A DNA stretch of 64,000 nucleotides from Madurella fahalii (Eukaryota; Ascomycota; Sordariomycetes; Sordariales), in NCBI GenBank assembly GCA_029876055.1, contig CM056876.1:3348001-3412000 (forward strand). The letters are read 5' to 3'. The notes below the pieces were generated by a model. It did no database searches. It had not been told where the DNA came from and worked only from the letters and a program-made list of their open reading frames with translations. Position numbers and translations under genes: made by a program. Shown in pieces: positions 23,688-34,827 of this stretch (positions within the stretch are counted from its first letter, which is position 1; the number at the start of each line of letters is the position of its first letter).

Positions 23688-24272
23688 GTCTTCTCTTTTT
23701 TTTTTTCTTTTTTTTTCTTTTTTTTTCTTTCTTGGTGCCTACTCGGATGGCCAGTCGGTTGATGAGTAGTTGGTCAAAGGTGTGGAAATGGGTTTTGAAT
23801 GGAGGGAGAAAAGAATCAATGACGATTCATGGTGTTTCGTGATGGATGTTGCGTGGCTCGTCGTCTGAGACTCGCTCCCAGATGTGGAACACGCATGTCT
23901 TCTGCTATCTGAAGCACATATAGTCCAACGAACGCAGAGAAAAGATTCTTTTTTAGCGTCAATTGTATGCACTCTTCGTCGGATCCGCAACGTACTTCCA
24001 AGTAGATCGTCGTCCAACAGTGCATCCATTACTAATTAAAGCTATCACCGAATTAAGAATTAGTTGGGACTCGGCCGCTTGTCTACAATCCCGATCCTAT
24101 TAGGCGGTCTCGCTTGCCCGAATAGCATCGGTGATAAAAGCCTCTTGAACAAGGTCGCCGTTTCGCCAACCATTATCTAATCCCACTCCCACGGACTCGG
24201 CCCTCTTAAAAAGTCTTCAAGAAACCTATGATGCTCGGTCCAAGAAGTCGCGTGCGCCTGGTCTCGCCGCAT
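23688..24272. other. Convergent 3' interval
   Basis: Lies between the ends of the hydrophilin gene (+) and the GPI-protein gene (-). It opens with a pyrimidine tract of T runs split by single C at about 23693-23732. Nothing else was recognised. Confidence 0.55.
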
Positions 24273-24886
24273 CTAGAGCACAACGGCAACGACGCCGGCA
24301 ACAGCGGCAAGAAGGCCGCCAGCGTTCATAGCGAGGTCGGCGGCGCTGTTGGTGTCACTGGCCGGGCTGTTGGTGGTGGTGCTGGCGCCTTCCGAGTCGC
24401 TCGGGGTCGGGTCGTCGTTGTTGGCGTCGGCGTTCGACGTGCTCTGGGCGGGTGCCGACGTCGACTGTGTGGCCGCCGCGGTCGGGGTGGTCTGGGTGTT
24501 GAAGCGGCTCGCGTAATCGCAGAAGATGTCCCTCTGGCCGGCGCTCTCCACTGGAGAAAAGAAATTGCAACGGTTAGCGGGTACAGAGAGCGGGATGGGG
24601 GCCGGGGGGAAAGAAAACTCACGCTGCCGGCTGTCGTTGGGGCAGTTGTTGAAGCACCTGCGTCACGTTAGCGAGAGGAGGATCTGCGGTCGGTCGGGAG
24701 ATCGTACAGGATGATGTTCTTCCACTGGGTGCACTGGCAGTCGTAGTCGGTGCTCACGCAGGACGCGAGTCTCGCCCTCTCGCCTTCGAGACAGGCCTCG
24801 ACGATGTAGTCGGCAGCGCATTCACTGGTCGACTGGGCCATGGCGGCCGACGCCATGAGGGCGATGGGGAAGAGGAAGGACTTCAT
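24273..24886 (-). CDS. GPI-anchored 8-cysteine cell-surface protein (CFEM-like)
   Basis: Exons 24886-24708, 24657-24623 and 24550-24273, with introns of 50 and 72 nt, give 163 residues. A signal peptide covers residues 1-17 (MKSFLFPIALMASAAMA). The mature N-terminal domain has eight cysteines at about 23, 32, 43, 50, 52, 61, 65 and 82. The spacing (D-x-C-x-C, then C-x3-C) recalls CFEM and related fungal wall domains but lacks the exact consensus. A Thr/Ser/Ala/Asn-rich stalk follows, and the protein ends in a hydrophobic GGLLAAVAGVVAVVL tail that fits a GPI attachment signal; Asn at about 147 or nearby small residues could be the omega site. It is likely displayed on the plasma membrane or wall. 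The 35-nt middle exon carries two of the cysteines, and phases agree at every junction. Confidence 0.78.
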
Positions 24887-27291
24887 CTTGGGCGCTTCAG
24901 GCGGGCTGCGCAAATAATGATGCGGGAAACGACGAGGGTGGGTGGGAGACAGGCTTTTTCTAGTGCGCCTGGCAGGGGCCTTGATTATATTTTGATAATA
25001 ATGAATGCAGCGACTCTCGAGGAATGCAGAGATGTCACACAGCAACGGGGCCACAGCAACGAAGCGAATGTCTCGGGGGGTTTCCGTCGAAAAAGAGGAG
25101 AAAGTGGGAATTTCGAGAAGGGGAGGGAAATGAGGAAGACACTAGTGGCCATGGCGGCGCGGCTGCCGTCCTGGCGTCACGGATGATTCCAGACTCGTCA
25201 GGGGGCCTTGTCCAACCCGGACTTCTCCAACCGCGGCAGCGCGGCAACCAAGCTGACTATGTTTTTTTATTGGGTTGGAAGGGTAGCACGATCAGCGCAT
25301 CGGCAGCATGTTTGTGCCCAATGGAAGCTATCCGACTCGGCTTGACTGAACTGTTGATAGTTTGATGATGTGAACAGTCGCCGGGCGATGAGGTATCGCG
25401 TTTTCGCGTTGGGCGACCGTGCATTCGGGCTCCCCGGAAACGGCTCTTTGATTCGCCAATTACTCGGGTGATAGCCTTCGTCCCGTGCAACCCTGCGCCA
25501 AGCAACCGTGCCGTCATCCGACAGCCCAACCCGTGACTTGAACCTCCGACCGCTTTGCAGGTGTAAACTTGCAGATCCAGGTTCAGACACCGCGCCGCTT
25601 GTCTCTAGCCTTGACATGGTTGAGGGCCGCTACCTTCTCGCCTGCAGTGATTGGGATAAATTGCTGACAAAGACCAAGGATCGGCCGCCGCGTTGCACAT
25701 CGCAACGCAAATCTCCCAGAATCCCGCAGCCGGCGGCCGGCATCGTGCAACCATCATTTGTTTTGTCCGGCCCGAGGCTGATACGTTAGCTTATGGTAGC
25801 GTTTGGAGTCTGTGGATATGAAGCGCACGTTGCCGTTGTGTACAACGTTGTACGCTCAACCCCTCGGTCCAGAAACTAGACGCCCACCCGTTGGCCAGGA
25901 CGTGGAAGAACATAGAATAGGGGCCCGGCCGCCCCGACTTACACAGCATTCAAACCTCTCTTGTCCATCAACATGATCATCCCATGCTTTCCTCCCACAT
26001 TTCCCTCGATCGTAACCAAGCCACATCGACCAACAATATGTAATCCAAAGTGTCTCCGCCGCGAGGCCCCCACACCAGGCCGTCGATTACAATGTTGATC
26101 GTCTTAACGGAAACATCAAGGCGGTGGAACTGTGCCCCAGATTCCCCCGGCATCGCGGAACTAAAACAGTCAAATGTGGAGATGACACTACCAACTTACC
26201 GTAAGTACCAACTCTATCACAACAAATACCGGACAAGAAGGGTTCAAGAGATGCAAGAACGTCCCCCTGGGGTGCCGTCCCCATCTTGTCTCTAATGAAG
26301 TTCAAGGATCGGTCGAAGGGCAGGAGCGTCACACCAACCGCCGACGAGGCTCAGCTTGCGACGATCAAGAAGCGTTTTGTCTTGCGAGGAGATGATGACT
26401 TTTGCGTCTTCGGTGTGAAGACACAACACAAGGAGGTTTAATGGTTAAGATCATCAATCTTGGTCCTGCTACTCAAGAGCGGTTGGTTGAGCGGAACGTT
26501 GCTGTTGTCGTAGCGGCTAACTGTCATGTTACGGGAGATGATTGCGGAATGTGAAAGGATACCGAGTTTTTTTTGCATTACTTCCGGATTACTTGATGCA
26601 AATCGGGAAAGAGTAAGTACGCACCTTGTGAGAGACGGAGCGGTAAAAGTTAAAGATATATCGTATATTATCTCTTCTCACATCTCTTCACAAGATCAGC
26701 TTCCCGGGGGCACATACAATCGGTGATGATCCACCAGTAGCTTCGAATCCCGATTAAGGAAGTTCTAGCTAGATTTGTTCACGATGTTACCAAAGTCGAC
26801 TAGAGCAATATGTACTAGTTTTCTATGGCCAAGCTAAGACACAAGCGAATGTTGAGTGGAGTGATGGGGTTGGATCGTCTTCCATTGGAATCTCCGTCTC
26901 CTCCACGCCAATACTTTCTTCCAACGGCCAACCCTCGGTTAGTTGCGTCGAAGACTATCTATCAACTGGAGAGGCAACCTCTAGAAAACCAAAGCCCCTT
27001 CATACAAAAAAAGCTAGGAAGAAAAATATCATGGCTCGGTGTGGTATAAATAAACGCCCCAATATGCCCCATCTAATGCCCACCTCCGTTCCGTAACCCT
27101 CTCCAGATGTTGGTTGTCGTTAAATCGTCCGTGTCCATGGGTCCCAGGGAATACAATGCGTGGTGAGCCATCAGCCTCCCAATCCCACATGTCTCCAGTG
27201 ATGATGGAGAACAGCACAGCTCGGCTGCTCCAGAAGTGATGCGTATGAAAAGGCGTCAGGTGTGATTGATGTGCAGCCGGCTGAGGGTCCG
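24887..27291. other. Gene-poor interval with one weak gene-like patch
   Basis: Most of it shows no coding structure. Around 25,973-26,442 there is a promoter-like leader, an ATG, splice-like signals and two protein-like reading segments (see findings), but no complete gene could be assembled. A decayed-looking stretch at 25,530-25,600 has GGTTCAAGTC on the minus strand but does not fold as a tRNA. Confidence 0.45.
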
Positions 27292-28020
27292 TCATACGTG
27301 CCGGCTCCGCTTGCCCCCGCTTCCAAACATATCCTTGCCGTTCCCGTAGTCCAAACTGCCTAGATCGAAGATCTCGGCTAGGTTGACCTTCCGTTTCTGA
27401 CCGGCCCCCCGCCCCAGCGATGCCCTGGGACCTGCCCGCGCGTTCCTGCTTCTTCCACACCGCGGTGTTGACCGGTTCGTGGAACCGTGTTGTTGAGAAT
27501 CGGAGAGATCGAGGTTGGCTAGACGCATGGCGGCGTCTTGTGGATATGGCTGTGAAGATTGAAAGGTGAAGGTCTCCTGTGAGGGTACAACAATGTCGAC
27601 TTCCTCCACAGCGGGGCTCGAGGGGCAGGGAATCGTTGCAAGAATGGGGGGCGCTGAATCTCTCATCTGAACCTCGCACTTGTCGCCTGAATGTAGCGTT
27701 GTCGTTGTCGCGCTGCGCGGCACCTGCGGCGATGATACGGGCACCTCCGCCTTCTCTGCTTCGTCGTCGCTCTCAAGCGACGGGGATGTCGTATCTCGCC
27801 CCTCTAACCGCTCCGTCACCCATTTGCGAATCTTTTGCCCCTCGCCATTTGCCAAGCCGATATTCTCCTTATCCAGAAACGTGAGGAGATCTTCGAGACA
27901 GTCCTGATACCCGTCTGCACGCGATTTTGCCTGAGCCGATGCTGACGTCTTGTAGAGCTTCGTCACTGAGAGTGCGGCGGCTTTGAAGGCCTCGAGTAGC
28001 TCGTTCGACTCGGCGCTCAT
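27292..28020 (-). CDS. Conserved fungal protein, possibly HAPSTR1/C16orf72-like (DUF4588)
   Basis: Intronless frame of 242 residues. The N-terminal 75 residues are helical and look conserved: ELLEAFKAAALSVTKLYK, then GYQDCLEDLLTFLDKENIG, then EGQKIRKWVTERL. This order is reminiscent of the animal stress regulator HAPSTR1/C16orf72 and its fungal relatives, but I make this assignment from memory and with modest confidence. The remainder is Ser/Pro/Thr-rich and acidic. It contains FTFQSSQPYPQDAAMRLANLDLSDS and a basic GQKRKVNLAEIFDLGSL patch with the look of a nuclear localisation signal and docking motif, and ends GGKRSRHV. A nuclear, regulatory role is inferred. There are no membrane segments and no catalytic motif. 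Confidence 0.65.
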   Translation of the reverse strand: MSAESNELLEAFKAAALSVTKLYKTSASAQAKSRADGYQDCLEDLLTFLDKENIGLANGEGQKIRKWVTERLEGRDTTSPSLESDDEAEKAEVPVSSPQVPRSATTTTLHSGDKCEVQMRDSAPPILATIPCPSSPAVEEVDIVVPSQETFTFQSSQPYPQDAAMRLANLDLSDSQQHGSTNRSTPRCGRSRNARAGPRASLGRGAGQKRKVNLAEIFDLGSLDYGNGKDMFGSGGKRSRHV

Positions 28021-29405
28021 TGTGGCTCGGTCGGACTCAACGACTGACGAATCTGATGGCGCTCGAAGGGACAGATTCCACGGTCTGACGAGGTCTCGAT
28101 GAAGGCTGTCGAGTTTTTGGCTTGTCGCCGAATGTCGTGGAAGGGATATGCTCTATTATGACTGGGGCACCCGAATGTTGAGGGGTTTTCACTAAACCGA
28201 GGGGGGAGCCAAGGCGTGGATGTGGATCAGAGCGGAGCTTGATTGTGGTTCAGGTCTCGTCTGCAGTGGGGCGTGTTGGGTAGCCGAGATACTGATGGCG
28301 GTGCTTTTCTGAAATGCTGGCCGGAGAGTGACTGTGTCTCTGAACGATATGCCCTCGAGATCGAAGATGGGCTATGTACTACCGAGATGGCAGTGTTGCG
28401 TTGTCATGCTGAGCTGGACAGGCACAGGGACCGGCGGATTGGAGCCTTCGTCAAGCGCCACCCCCAACTGAGAGATTGGCGGAACTTTCCAGGTGCATTG
28501 GGGTTGCCCTGTGATTCGTTTGATCCATGGGGTTGTGGAGGTGGCACGTGTGTTTGTGGCCTTGGCTGACATCGACCCAAATTTGGGGTGTGGCTAGGCC
28601 CCGGCCCGACATTTCATAAGGCCGCAGCTGGGCCACCAACAAGATGCCTCTTCCCCATCGGCAAAGTGCAAAACAAGAATACCTCTACTTTCTACATCTC
28701 GACCCGGTGTTATTTAGGGTTAGAATTCTAATTTTGCTCCCCGAAAGTGCAATATAACGTACATGCTGTTTTATGGCTTCTCCGTCCTACATTTACACTG
28801 ATGGCGGCATTGAGAATGCCATGAAGAAAGCCGCCATGGCGTTGAACCTGAACCTCGCCGAGATAATTTGCATTATTGCCTACCGGTTGCGGAGGATGCT
28901 CGATGCTGCGGAACAGACATTGGGGGGGGGGGGGGGAAATGGAACAGGGCCTTTCATGCCATTGGCTTATCGGAGGTAAAAAAAAAAAAAAAAAAAAAAA
29001 AAGACATAGCTTTCCATGCAAAAGGAACGGACACGCGACGTATGCGAGCATTGCCGGGGATGGTATTTTCTGTAGCCTGCCCGGCATCTTCCGTCGACCG
29101 CACTTGAATCCCCTCCGTACCGTGGCGTCTTTGATTGGCTGATTGGGACGCGGTTTGTACCTTTTTGGGGTTCCTCTACCTCAGAAATTCCACCCTGCAA
29201 AGCACCCACTCACCCTCAAACCGCCTTACTCGCAGCCTTCCTCGTTCTTGTCGCGAATCGCAGCCACGAGGCTTCTAACCATCAGTAAACACTGTCAGAC
29301 CATCCAGGCGATCTCTTCTCTTTACCCCTGAGCACTTATACACGCGAGCGCGTCTGAGTCGCGTTCCGGAAGCAGCCCAGGCTTGGACGAGCCATCACAG
29401 CCACC
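28021..29405. other. Divergent interval upstream of ISWI
   Basis: Shared upstream region of the 28,020 gene (-) and ISWI (+). It contains a 15-nt G run at 28922-28936 and a 25-nt A run at 28978-29002, about 400-480 nt before the ISWI start. A 68-codon frame at 28773-28979 starts well but runs into the G tract and is not convincing. Confidence 0.5.
28922..29002. repeat. Poly(G)15 and poly(A)25 tracts
   Basis: Two long homopolymers sit 41 nt apart upstream of ISWI. Poly(dA:dT) tracts exclude nucleosomes in fungal promoters, and poly(dG) runs can form quadruplex structures; a promoter role here is inferred. Confidence 0.85.
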
Positions 29406-32400
29406 ATGGCTCCCCGTTCGCGGCAGGGCGGCAATGACACCGACGCGTCAATGCCCGATGCCACAGAACAGAACCAGAGTTTCCAGGCCGGTGAAGACAT
29501 GGTAAGACTAGCTGCGCACACTTTTTCTTCCGCCGCACTTTTTCCGGTAGAACAGACCGGCTGACAAGCGAGTCGCTCAGGATGTCGACGAGACCCCCGA
29601 CTACACCGACTCGGACACAAACCCCAACACGACCGCCAGTAGCGTGGCCGGCGACCCTGTTGTCGATGGCCGAAAGAGGCGCTCAGAGGCGAACCAGCTA
29701 CGGAGAAGTATTTTCGGCAAGAAGCACGACAGGTTGGGAGAATCCAAGGTGGGCAAGGCCAACCATAGCGTTAGCGAAGGAATGCAGCTCACACTTCAGT
29801 AGGAAGATGACACTCTCCGTCGATTCCGATATCTCCTCGGCTTAACGGACCTGTTTCGCCACTTCATTGAGACGAACCCGAACCCGAAGATCCGCGAGAT
29901 CATGGCCGAGATCGATCGCCAGAATGAAGAAGCATCCAAAGCAAAGAAGGGCACTGGTCGACAGGGCGGCGCTGCTAGTGAAAGACGTCGCCGGACAGAA
30001 GCCGAGGAAGACGCAGAGCTGCTCAAGGACGAGAAGCACGGCGGTTCCGCCGAGACTGTCTTCCGCGAGTCGCCTCCCTTCATTCAGGGTACCATGAGAG
30101 ACTACCAGATTGCTGGCTTGAACTGGTTGATATCGCTCCACGAGAACGGTATCTCGGGAATCCTTGCCGATGAAATGGGCCTGGGCAAGACCCTGCAGAC
30201 CATATCCTTCCTAGGCTACCTGCGACACATCATGGGCATCACCGGCCCTCACCTGGTCACGGTACCCAAGTCTACACTCGACAACTGGAAGCGGGAATTT
30301 GCCAGGTGGACTCCGGAAGTCAATGTGTTGGTTCTGCAGGGTGCCAAGGAGGAGCGCCATCAGCTCATCAACGATCGCCTGGTCGATGAGAACTTCGATG
30401 TCTGCATCACCAGCTACGAGATGATCCTGCGCGAGAAAGCACACCTCCGGAAGTTTGCATGGGAGTACATCATCATCGACGAGGCTCACCGCATCAAAAA
30501 TGAGGAGTCGTCGTTGGCCCAGGTCATCCGCATGTTCAACTCACGAAACCGTCTCCTGATCACCGGCACTCCTCTGCAGAACAATCTTCACGAGCTGTGG
30601 GCTCTGCTCAATTTCCTCTTGCCCGATGTGTTTGGAGATTCGGAAGCCTTCGATCAATGGTTCTCCGGCCAGGACCGCGACCAAGACACTGTCGTCCAGC
30701 AACTGCATCGCGTGCTCCGGCCGTTCCTACTCCGCCGCGTCAAGAGCGACGTGGAAAAAAGCCTGCTTCCCAAGAAGGAGGTCAACGTGTATATTGGTAT
30801 GTCGGAGATGCAGGTTAAGTGGTATCAGAAGATCCTCGAGAAGGATATCGACGCTGTCAACGGAGCAGGCGGAAAGCGCGAGTCTAAGACGCGGCTGCTC
30901 AACATTGTCATGCAGCTTCGGAAGTGCTGTAACCATCCCTACCTCTTCGAAGGCGCCGAGCCCGGCCCGCCCTACACCACTGATGAGCACCTCGTATACA
31001 ATTCCGGGAAGATGACGGTCCTCGACAAGCTGCTGAAGAGATTGCAGAAACAAGGCAGCCGTGTTCTCATATTCTCTCAAATGAGTCGACTGTTGGACAT
31101 CCTGGAAGACTATTGTGTGTTCCGAGGCTACAAGTATTGCCGCATTGATGGTAGCACCGCTCACGAGGATCGTATTGCGGCTATCGACGAGTACAACAAG
31201 CCGGACTCCGAGAAGTTCATCTTCTTACTGACCACACGTGCCGGCGGGTTGGGTATCAATCTGACTACCGCCGACATCGTCATCCTCTACGATAGCGACT
31301 GGAACCCACAAGCTGACCTGCAGGCCATGGACCGAGCTCACCGTATCGGCCAGACCAAGCAGGTGGTCGTGTATCGGTTTGTCACAGACAATGCTATCGA
31401 AGAGAAAGTCCTCGAGCGGGCAGCACAGAAGCTGCGCCTCGACCAGCTGGTCATTCAACAAGGTCGTGCCCAAGTCGCAGCGAAGGCCGCAGCGAACAAG
31501 GACGAGCTGCTGTCCATGATTCAACACGGCGCAGAAAAGGTGTTCAAAACGAGGGGTGCCTTCGGGACGCTCGCAGAGAAGGGCACCGAACTGAACGATG
31601 ATGACATCGATGCGATCCTCCAGGCCGGTGAAAGCAGGACAAAGGAGCTGAATGCTCGGTACGAGAAACTCGGCATCGATGATCTCCAAAAGTTCACCTC
31701 GGAATCGGCCTACGAATGGAACGGAGAGGACTTCGCCGCGCGCAAGAAGGATATCGGCATCAACTGGATCAACCCGGCTAAGCGCGAACGCAAGGAGCAG
31801 GTCTACTCGATCGATAAGTACTACAAGCAAGCTTTGCACACCGGAGGTAGAACTGCGGAAGCAAAGCCGAAGGCTCCCCGTGCCCCGAAACAGGTTCCCG
31901 TACATGATTACCAGTTTTATCCTCCCAGGCTTCGGGATCTTCAGGATAGGGAAACTGCGTACTACCGCAAAGAGATTGGCTACAAAGTCCCTCTGCCCGA
32001 TGGCGACGACGAGAACCTGTCGGAGCGCGAGGCCGAGCGAGCCCTCGACCAGCAGGAGATCGATAATGCCACTCCTCTGACTGAGGAGGAGCAAGAGGAG
32101 AAACAGAGACTTGCGCAGCAAGGGTTTGGCGACTGGAACCGACGAGATTTCCAACAGTTCATTAATGGGTCGGGACGCTACGGGCGGACTGACTACGAGG
32201 GAATCGCGTTGGAGGTCGACAGCAAGACGCCGGCAGAAATCAAGGCGTACGCCAAGGTCTTCTGGCAGCGGTACACGGAAATCGCCGACTATAACAAATA
32301 CCTCAAGGTCATCGAGGACGGTGAGGAACGGATGCGCAAGATTGAGCACCAGCGCAAGATGCTACGCAAGAAGATGAGCCAATACCGTGTCCCGCTGCAA

Positions 32401-32977
32401 CAGCTGAAGATCAGCTACTCCGTCTCGACCACCAACAAGAAGGTGTACACGGAGGAGGAAGACCGCTTCCTCCTGGTGCTATTGGATAAGTATGGCGTGG
32501 ATTCGGAGGGCATCTACGAGAAGATCCGGGACGAGATTCGGGAGAGCCCGCTCTTCCGGTTCGACTGGTTCTTCCTGAGCCGGACGCCGACCGAGCTTGG
32601 CCGTCGCTGTAATACCCTCCTCACCACAGTTGTTAAGGAGTTTGAGGACGTCAACCCGACCAAGACGAACGGCGTCAACGGGAAGCTCAAGCGGGAGCCG
32701 GATGACGACGAGAACGACGAGGACAGCATCCTCGGCTTGGCACCCGCCAAGAAGAAGACCAAGGCGAATGGGGTCAAGGTGAGCATTCACACGGATGCGA
32801 GAGCACTTCGCGAATAGTGAGCTAACACACGGCCTGCAGAACAAGGCTCTGGATAATGTAAAGTCGGCGACGGGCAGCAAGGCGAATTCCACGTCCCCTT
32901 CGCGGGCGTCAAGTGTCGTGTCTACAAACTCTAATGCCGCAGGCGCAAAGGCGAAGGCAAAGGGTAAGAAGAAATGA
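29406..32977 (+). CDS. ISWI: ISWI-type SNF2 chromatin-remodelling ATPase
   Basis: ATP-dependent nucleosome spacing motor. Exons 29406-29501, 29581-29748, 29803-32778 and 32840-32977 give 1,125 residues, normal for Isw1/Isw2. The ATG has an excellent context (CCACCATGG). The region before the motor has the RRSIFGKKHDRL basic patch resembling the AutoN/NegN inhibitory segment. Motor lobe 1 starts at MRDYQIAGLNWL, with Walker A GLGKT at 214-218 and DEAH at 314-317. Lobe 2 has SQMSRLLDILEDY, TTRAGGLGINL and the arginine-finger region MDRAHRIGQTK. The HAND domain lies around residues 760-830 (VHDYQFYPPRL), SANT near 860 (WNRRDFQQFING) and SLIDE near 975 (YTEEEDRFLLVLLDKYGV). The tail is acidic, then Lys-rich, ending GAKAKAKGKKK. 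Introns 2 and 3 offer alternative splicing (see findings). Confidence 0.96.
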
Positions 32978-33615
32978 ACGAGAGCTATGGGTGCGCGATA
33001 TAGAAGGAGGGCGAGATGAACGGTTTGGCATGTTGGGGTCGACGACTCGTTATGTCATTTTGATATCTGTCTCTGGGGACGGAAGGCTTGTCCCGTCAAA
33101 GGAGGAGGGGGGTGGACATGCAGTACCAGTACCGGGTAGAGTGAATGGGGGCGTTAGGTGGCTGGCTGGTGTGTTTTGGTCATTATGTTTTCTACGTGCT
33201 TGTACACGGAAAGTTAAAAACGGCGAAATACTTGGCAACTTTGCTCTCAGATGTCTGCATTGCAGCAGGAACTCGCAAATAGCATTAGGTTAGAGTTTGG
33301 CCGAAGTCAAGGTCGATCCCAAGCACCACGCGCTAAGAGATACGTGACCGCTAAAGACAAGCAAGTAAATGCAGGGTCTAAACTACCTGACAAAGGCAAA
33401 CTAAACCACCTGGGCGAAGGAGAGACCAACTTTTCCTTCCAAGGCATAAAGGGTTTTTGTTGGGCCTTTCCTCTTCCCCCCCCCCCCCCCCCTCTTTCTT
33501 TGTCCGCTTGATTCGCCGACCAAGATTGTTCCCTAAACGCCAATAGCAAATGCCAAAACCACCACCACCACCATTCAAACTACAGGCAGCTTCCATCCCG
33601 TGCCGATTTTGCAAA
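32978..33615. other. Convergent 3' interval ISWI/eIF3i
   Basis: Contains the 3' regions of both genes and a run of about 17 C at 33476-33492. Nothing else was recognised. Confidence 0.6.
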
Positions 33616-34827
33616 TCAAGCGGCCGCGTTCGCGGCAGCTAGCCTGTTTTGCCGCTCCCTCTCGACCTCGTACATGAAGTCAAAGTAGCCCTTGTCGAAC
33701 TGGTGCACGCGGACGTAGCCGTCCTCGCCGCCGCTGGCGTAGCCCTTGCCCGTCGGGTCGGCGGCGACCGTGTTGAGGGGGCCAAAGTGGCCGCGCACGC
33801 GGCCGATCTCGTCCTCGAAGATCTTGTGGTAGAAGCGGGCCTCAAACTTACCCTGGCGCGCCGAGGTCGTCGTCACGTCCATGGCGGCCTGGCCGCCGCC
33901 CAGGATGACAAAGTCCTTCTTGGGCGTGATAGCCGCGCTGTTGAGGGGCGTGTCGGCGGTGTAGTTCTTAAGGACCTCGAGGTCTTTAGCAGAGATGAGC
34001 TGTTTGAGCGAGGTGTTAGTGGTAAACGTCTATTTTGCTTGTTTTGGCCTTTTTGGGCCTTTTTTGGTAGAGGGAAAGGGGGAGGGGGGAGGGGGTGAGC
34101 AGGCAAAGGCATACCTTGGCTGTCTTGTCTTTTGATGCCGTGATGAAGTATGTCCGGTCCTGGGACCACTGGAGATCGGTAATGGGGTTGTTGAGCTCGT
34201 GGATGGGGAAGTTGTAAATCAGGTCGCCCGTTTTCCCGTCGTACTGCGAGACGGAGCCGTCCTCGTGGCCGGCGATGATGTACTTGCTCAGGTAGCTCCA
34301 CCCGGCAACCGTGGCCTTGCTCTCGTCGCATACGATCGTTAGGGCCTTCTCATCGCTCTGCTCTGCCTCGACGTCGACCTTGACGTCCAGCACTACGATG
34401 GTACCCAGGTGCCCCATGCGCTTCTCTGTCACCCCCAGTAGCTTGGTGCCGTCCTCGTTGAACTCGACCCGCTTGACGGCCGTCGGGAAATCCCAGGTCT
34501 TAAGGCACTTGCCCGTCTTGACGTCCCAGAGTCGGATCGTGTTGTCGGCAGAGCCTGACGCGAGGACGGTGGATGTGGGGTCGACGTCGACGGTCCAGAT
34601 GGCTCCCTGGTGGCCGCGATATGTGCCGAGCCGCTCGCCATTATGCGCGAACCAGACGCAGATTTGCTGGTCTTTTGAGGTAGAGAAGATCAGATCGCCT
34701 TCGCGATTGTACCTGGAAAAGCAGACCAGGTTAGCTGCGAGCTCTGATGGTGCATTGTTCAGCCAAGGGCGACTGACCTGACCTGGGTCAGGGCACGTTC
34801 GTGGCCCGACAGTAGAATGGGCCTCAT
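33616..34827 (-). CDS. TIF34: Translation initiation factor eIF3 subunit i (WD40)
   Basis: Core eIF3 subunit, a seven-bladed WD40 propeller that binds eIF3b and eIF3g on the 40S ribosome. Exons 34827-34778, 34712-34115 and 33999-33616, with introns of 65 and 115 nt, give 343 residues, the usual family length. The spliced start reads MRPILLSGHERALTQVRYNREGD in two exons, the hallmark N-terminus of eIF3i. WD repeats are visible as GHQGAIWTVDVDP, SADNTIRLWDVKTGK, EDGSVSQYDGKTG and SKDKTAK, followed by LISAKDLEVLKNY and the C-terminal GHFGPLNTVAADPTGKGYASGGEDGYVRVH. It ends EVERERQNRLAAANAAA. The start is fixed by homology because an ATG further upstream is out of keeping with the conserved N-terminus. 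Transcribed divergently from the C1-THF synthase gene. Confidence 0.95.

Noticed and set aside
25530..25605. tRNA-like stretch on the minus strand (GGTTCAAGTC, CTGCAAA)
   Set aside because: The anticodon and T stems do not pair and there is no acceptor stem or A box; at most a relic.
28773..28979. 68-codon frame starting MASPSYIYTDGG
   Set aside because: It starts plausibly but runs into the G15 tract and stops; no domain and no splice continuation were found.
31225..32349. 374-codon minus-strand frame inside ISWI
   Set aside because: Antisense shadow of the ISWI C-terminal half, which is clearly coding on the plus strand.
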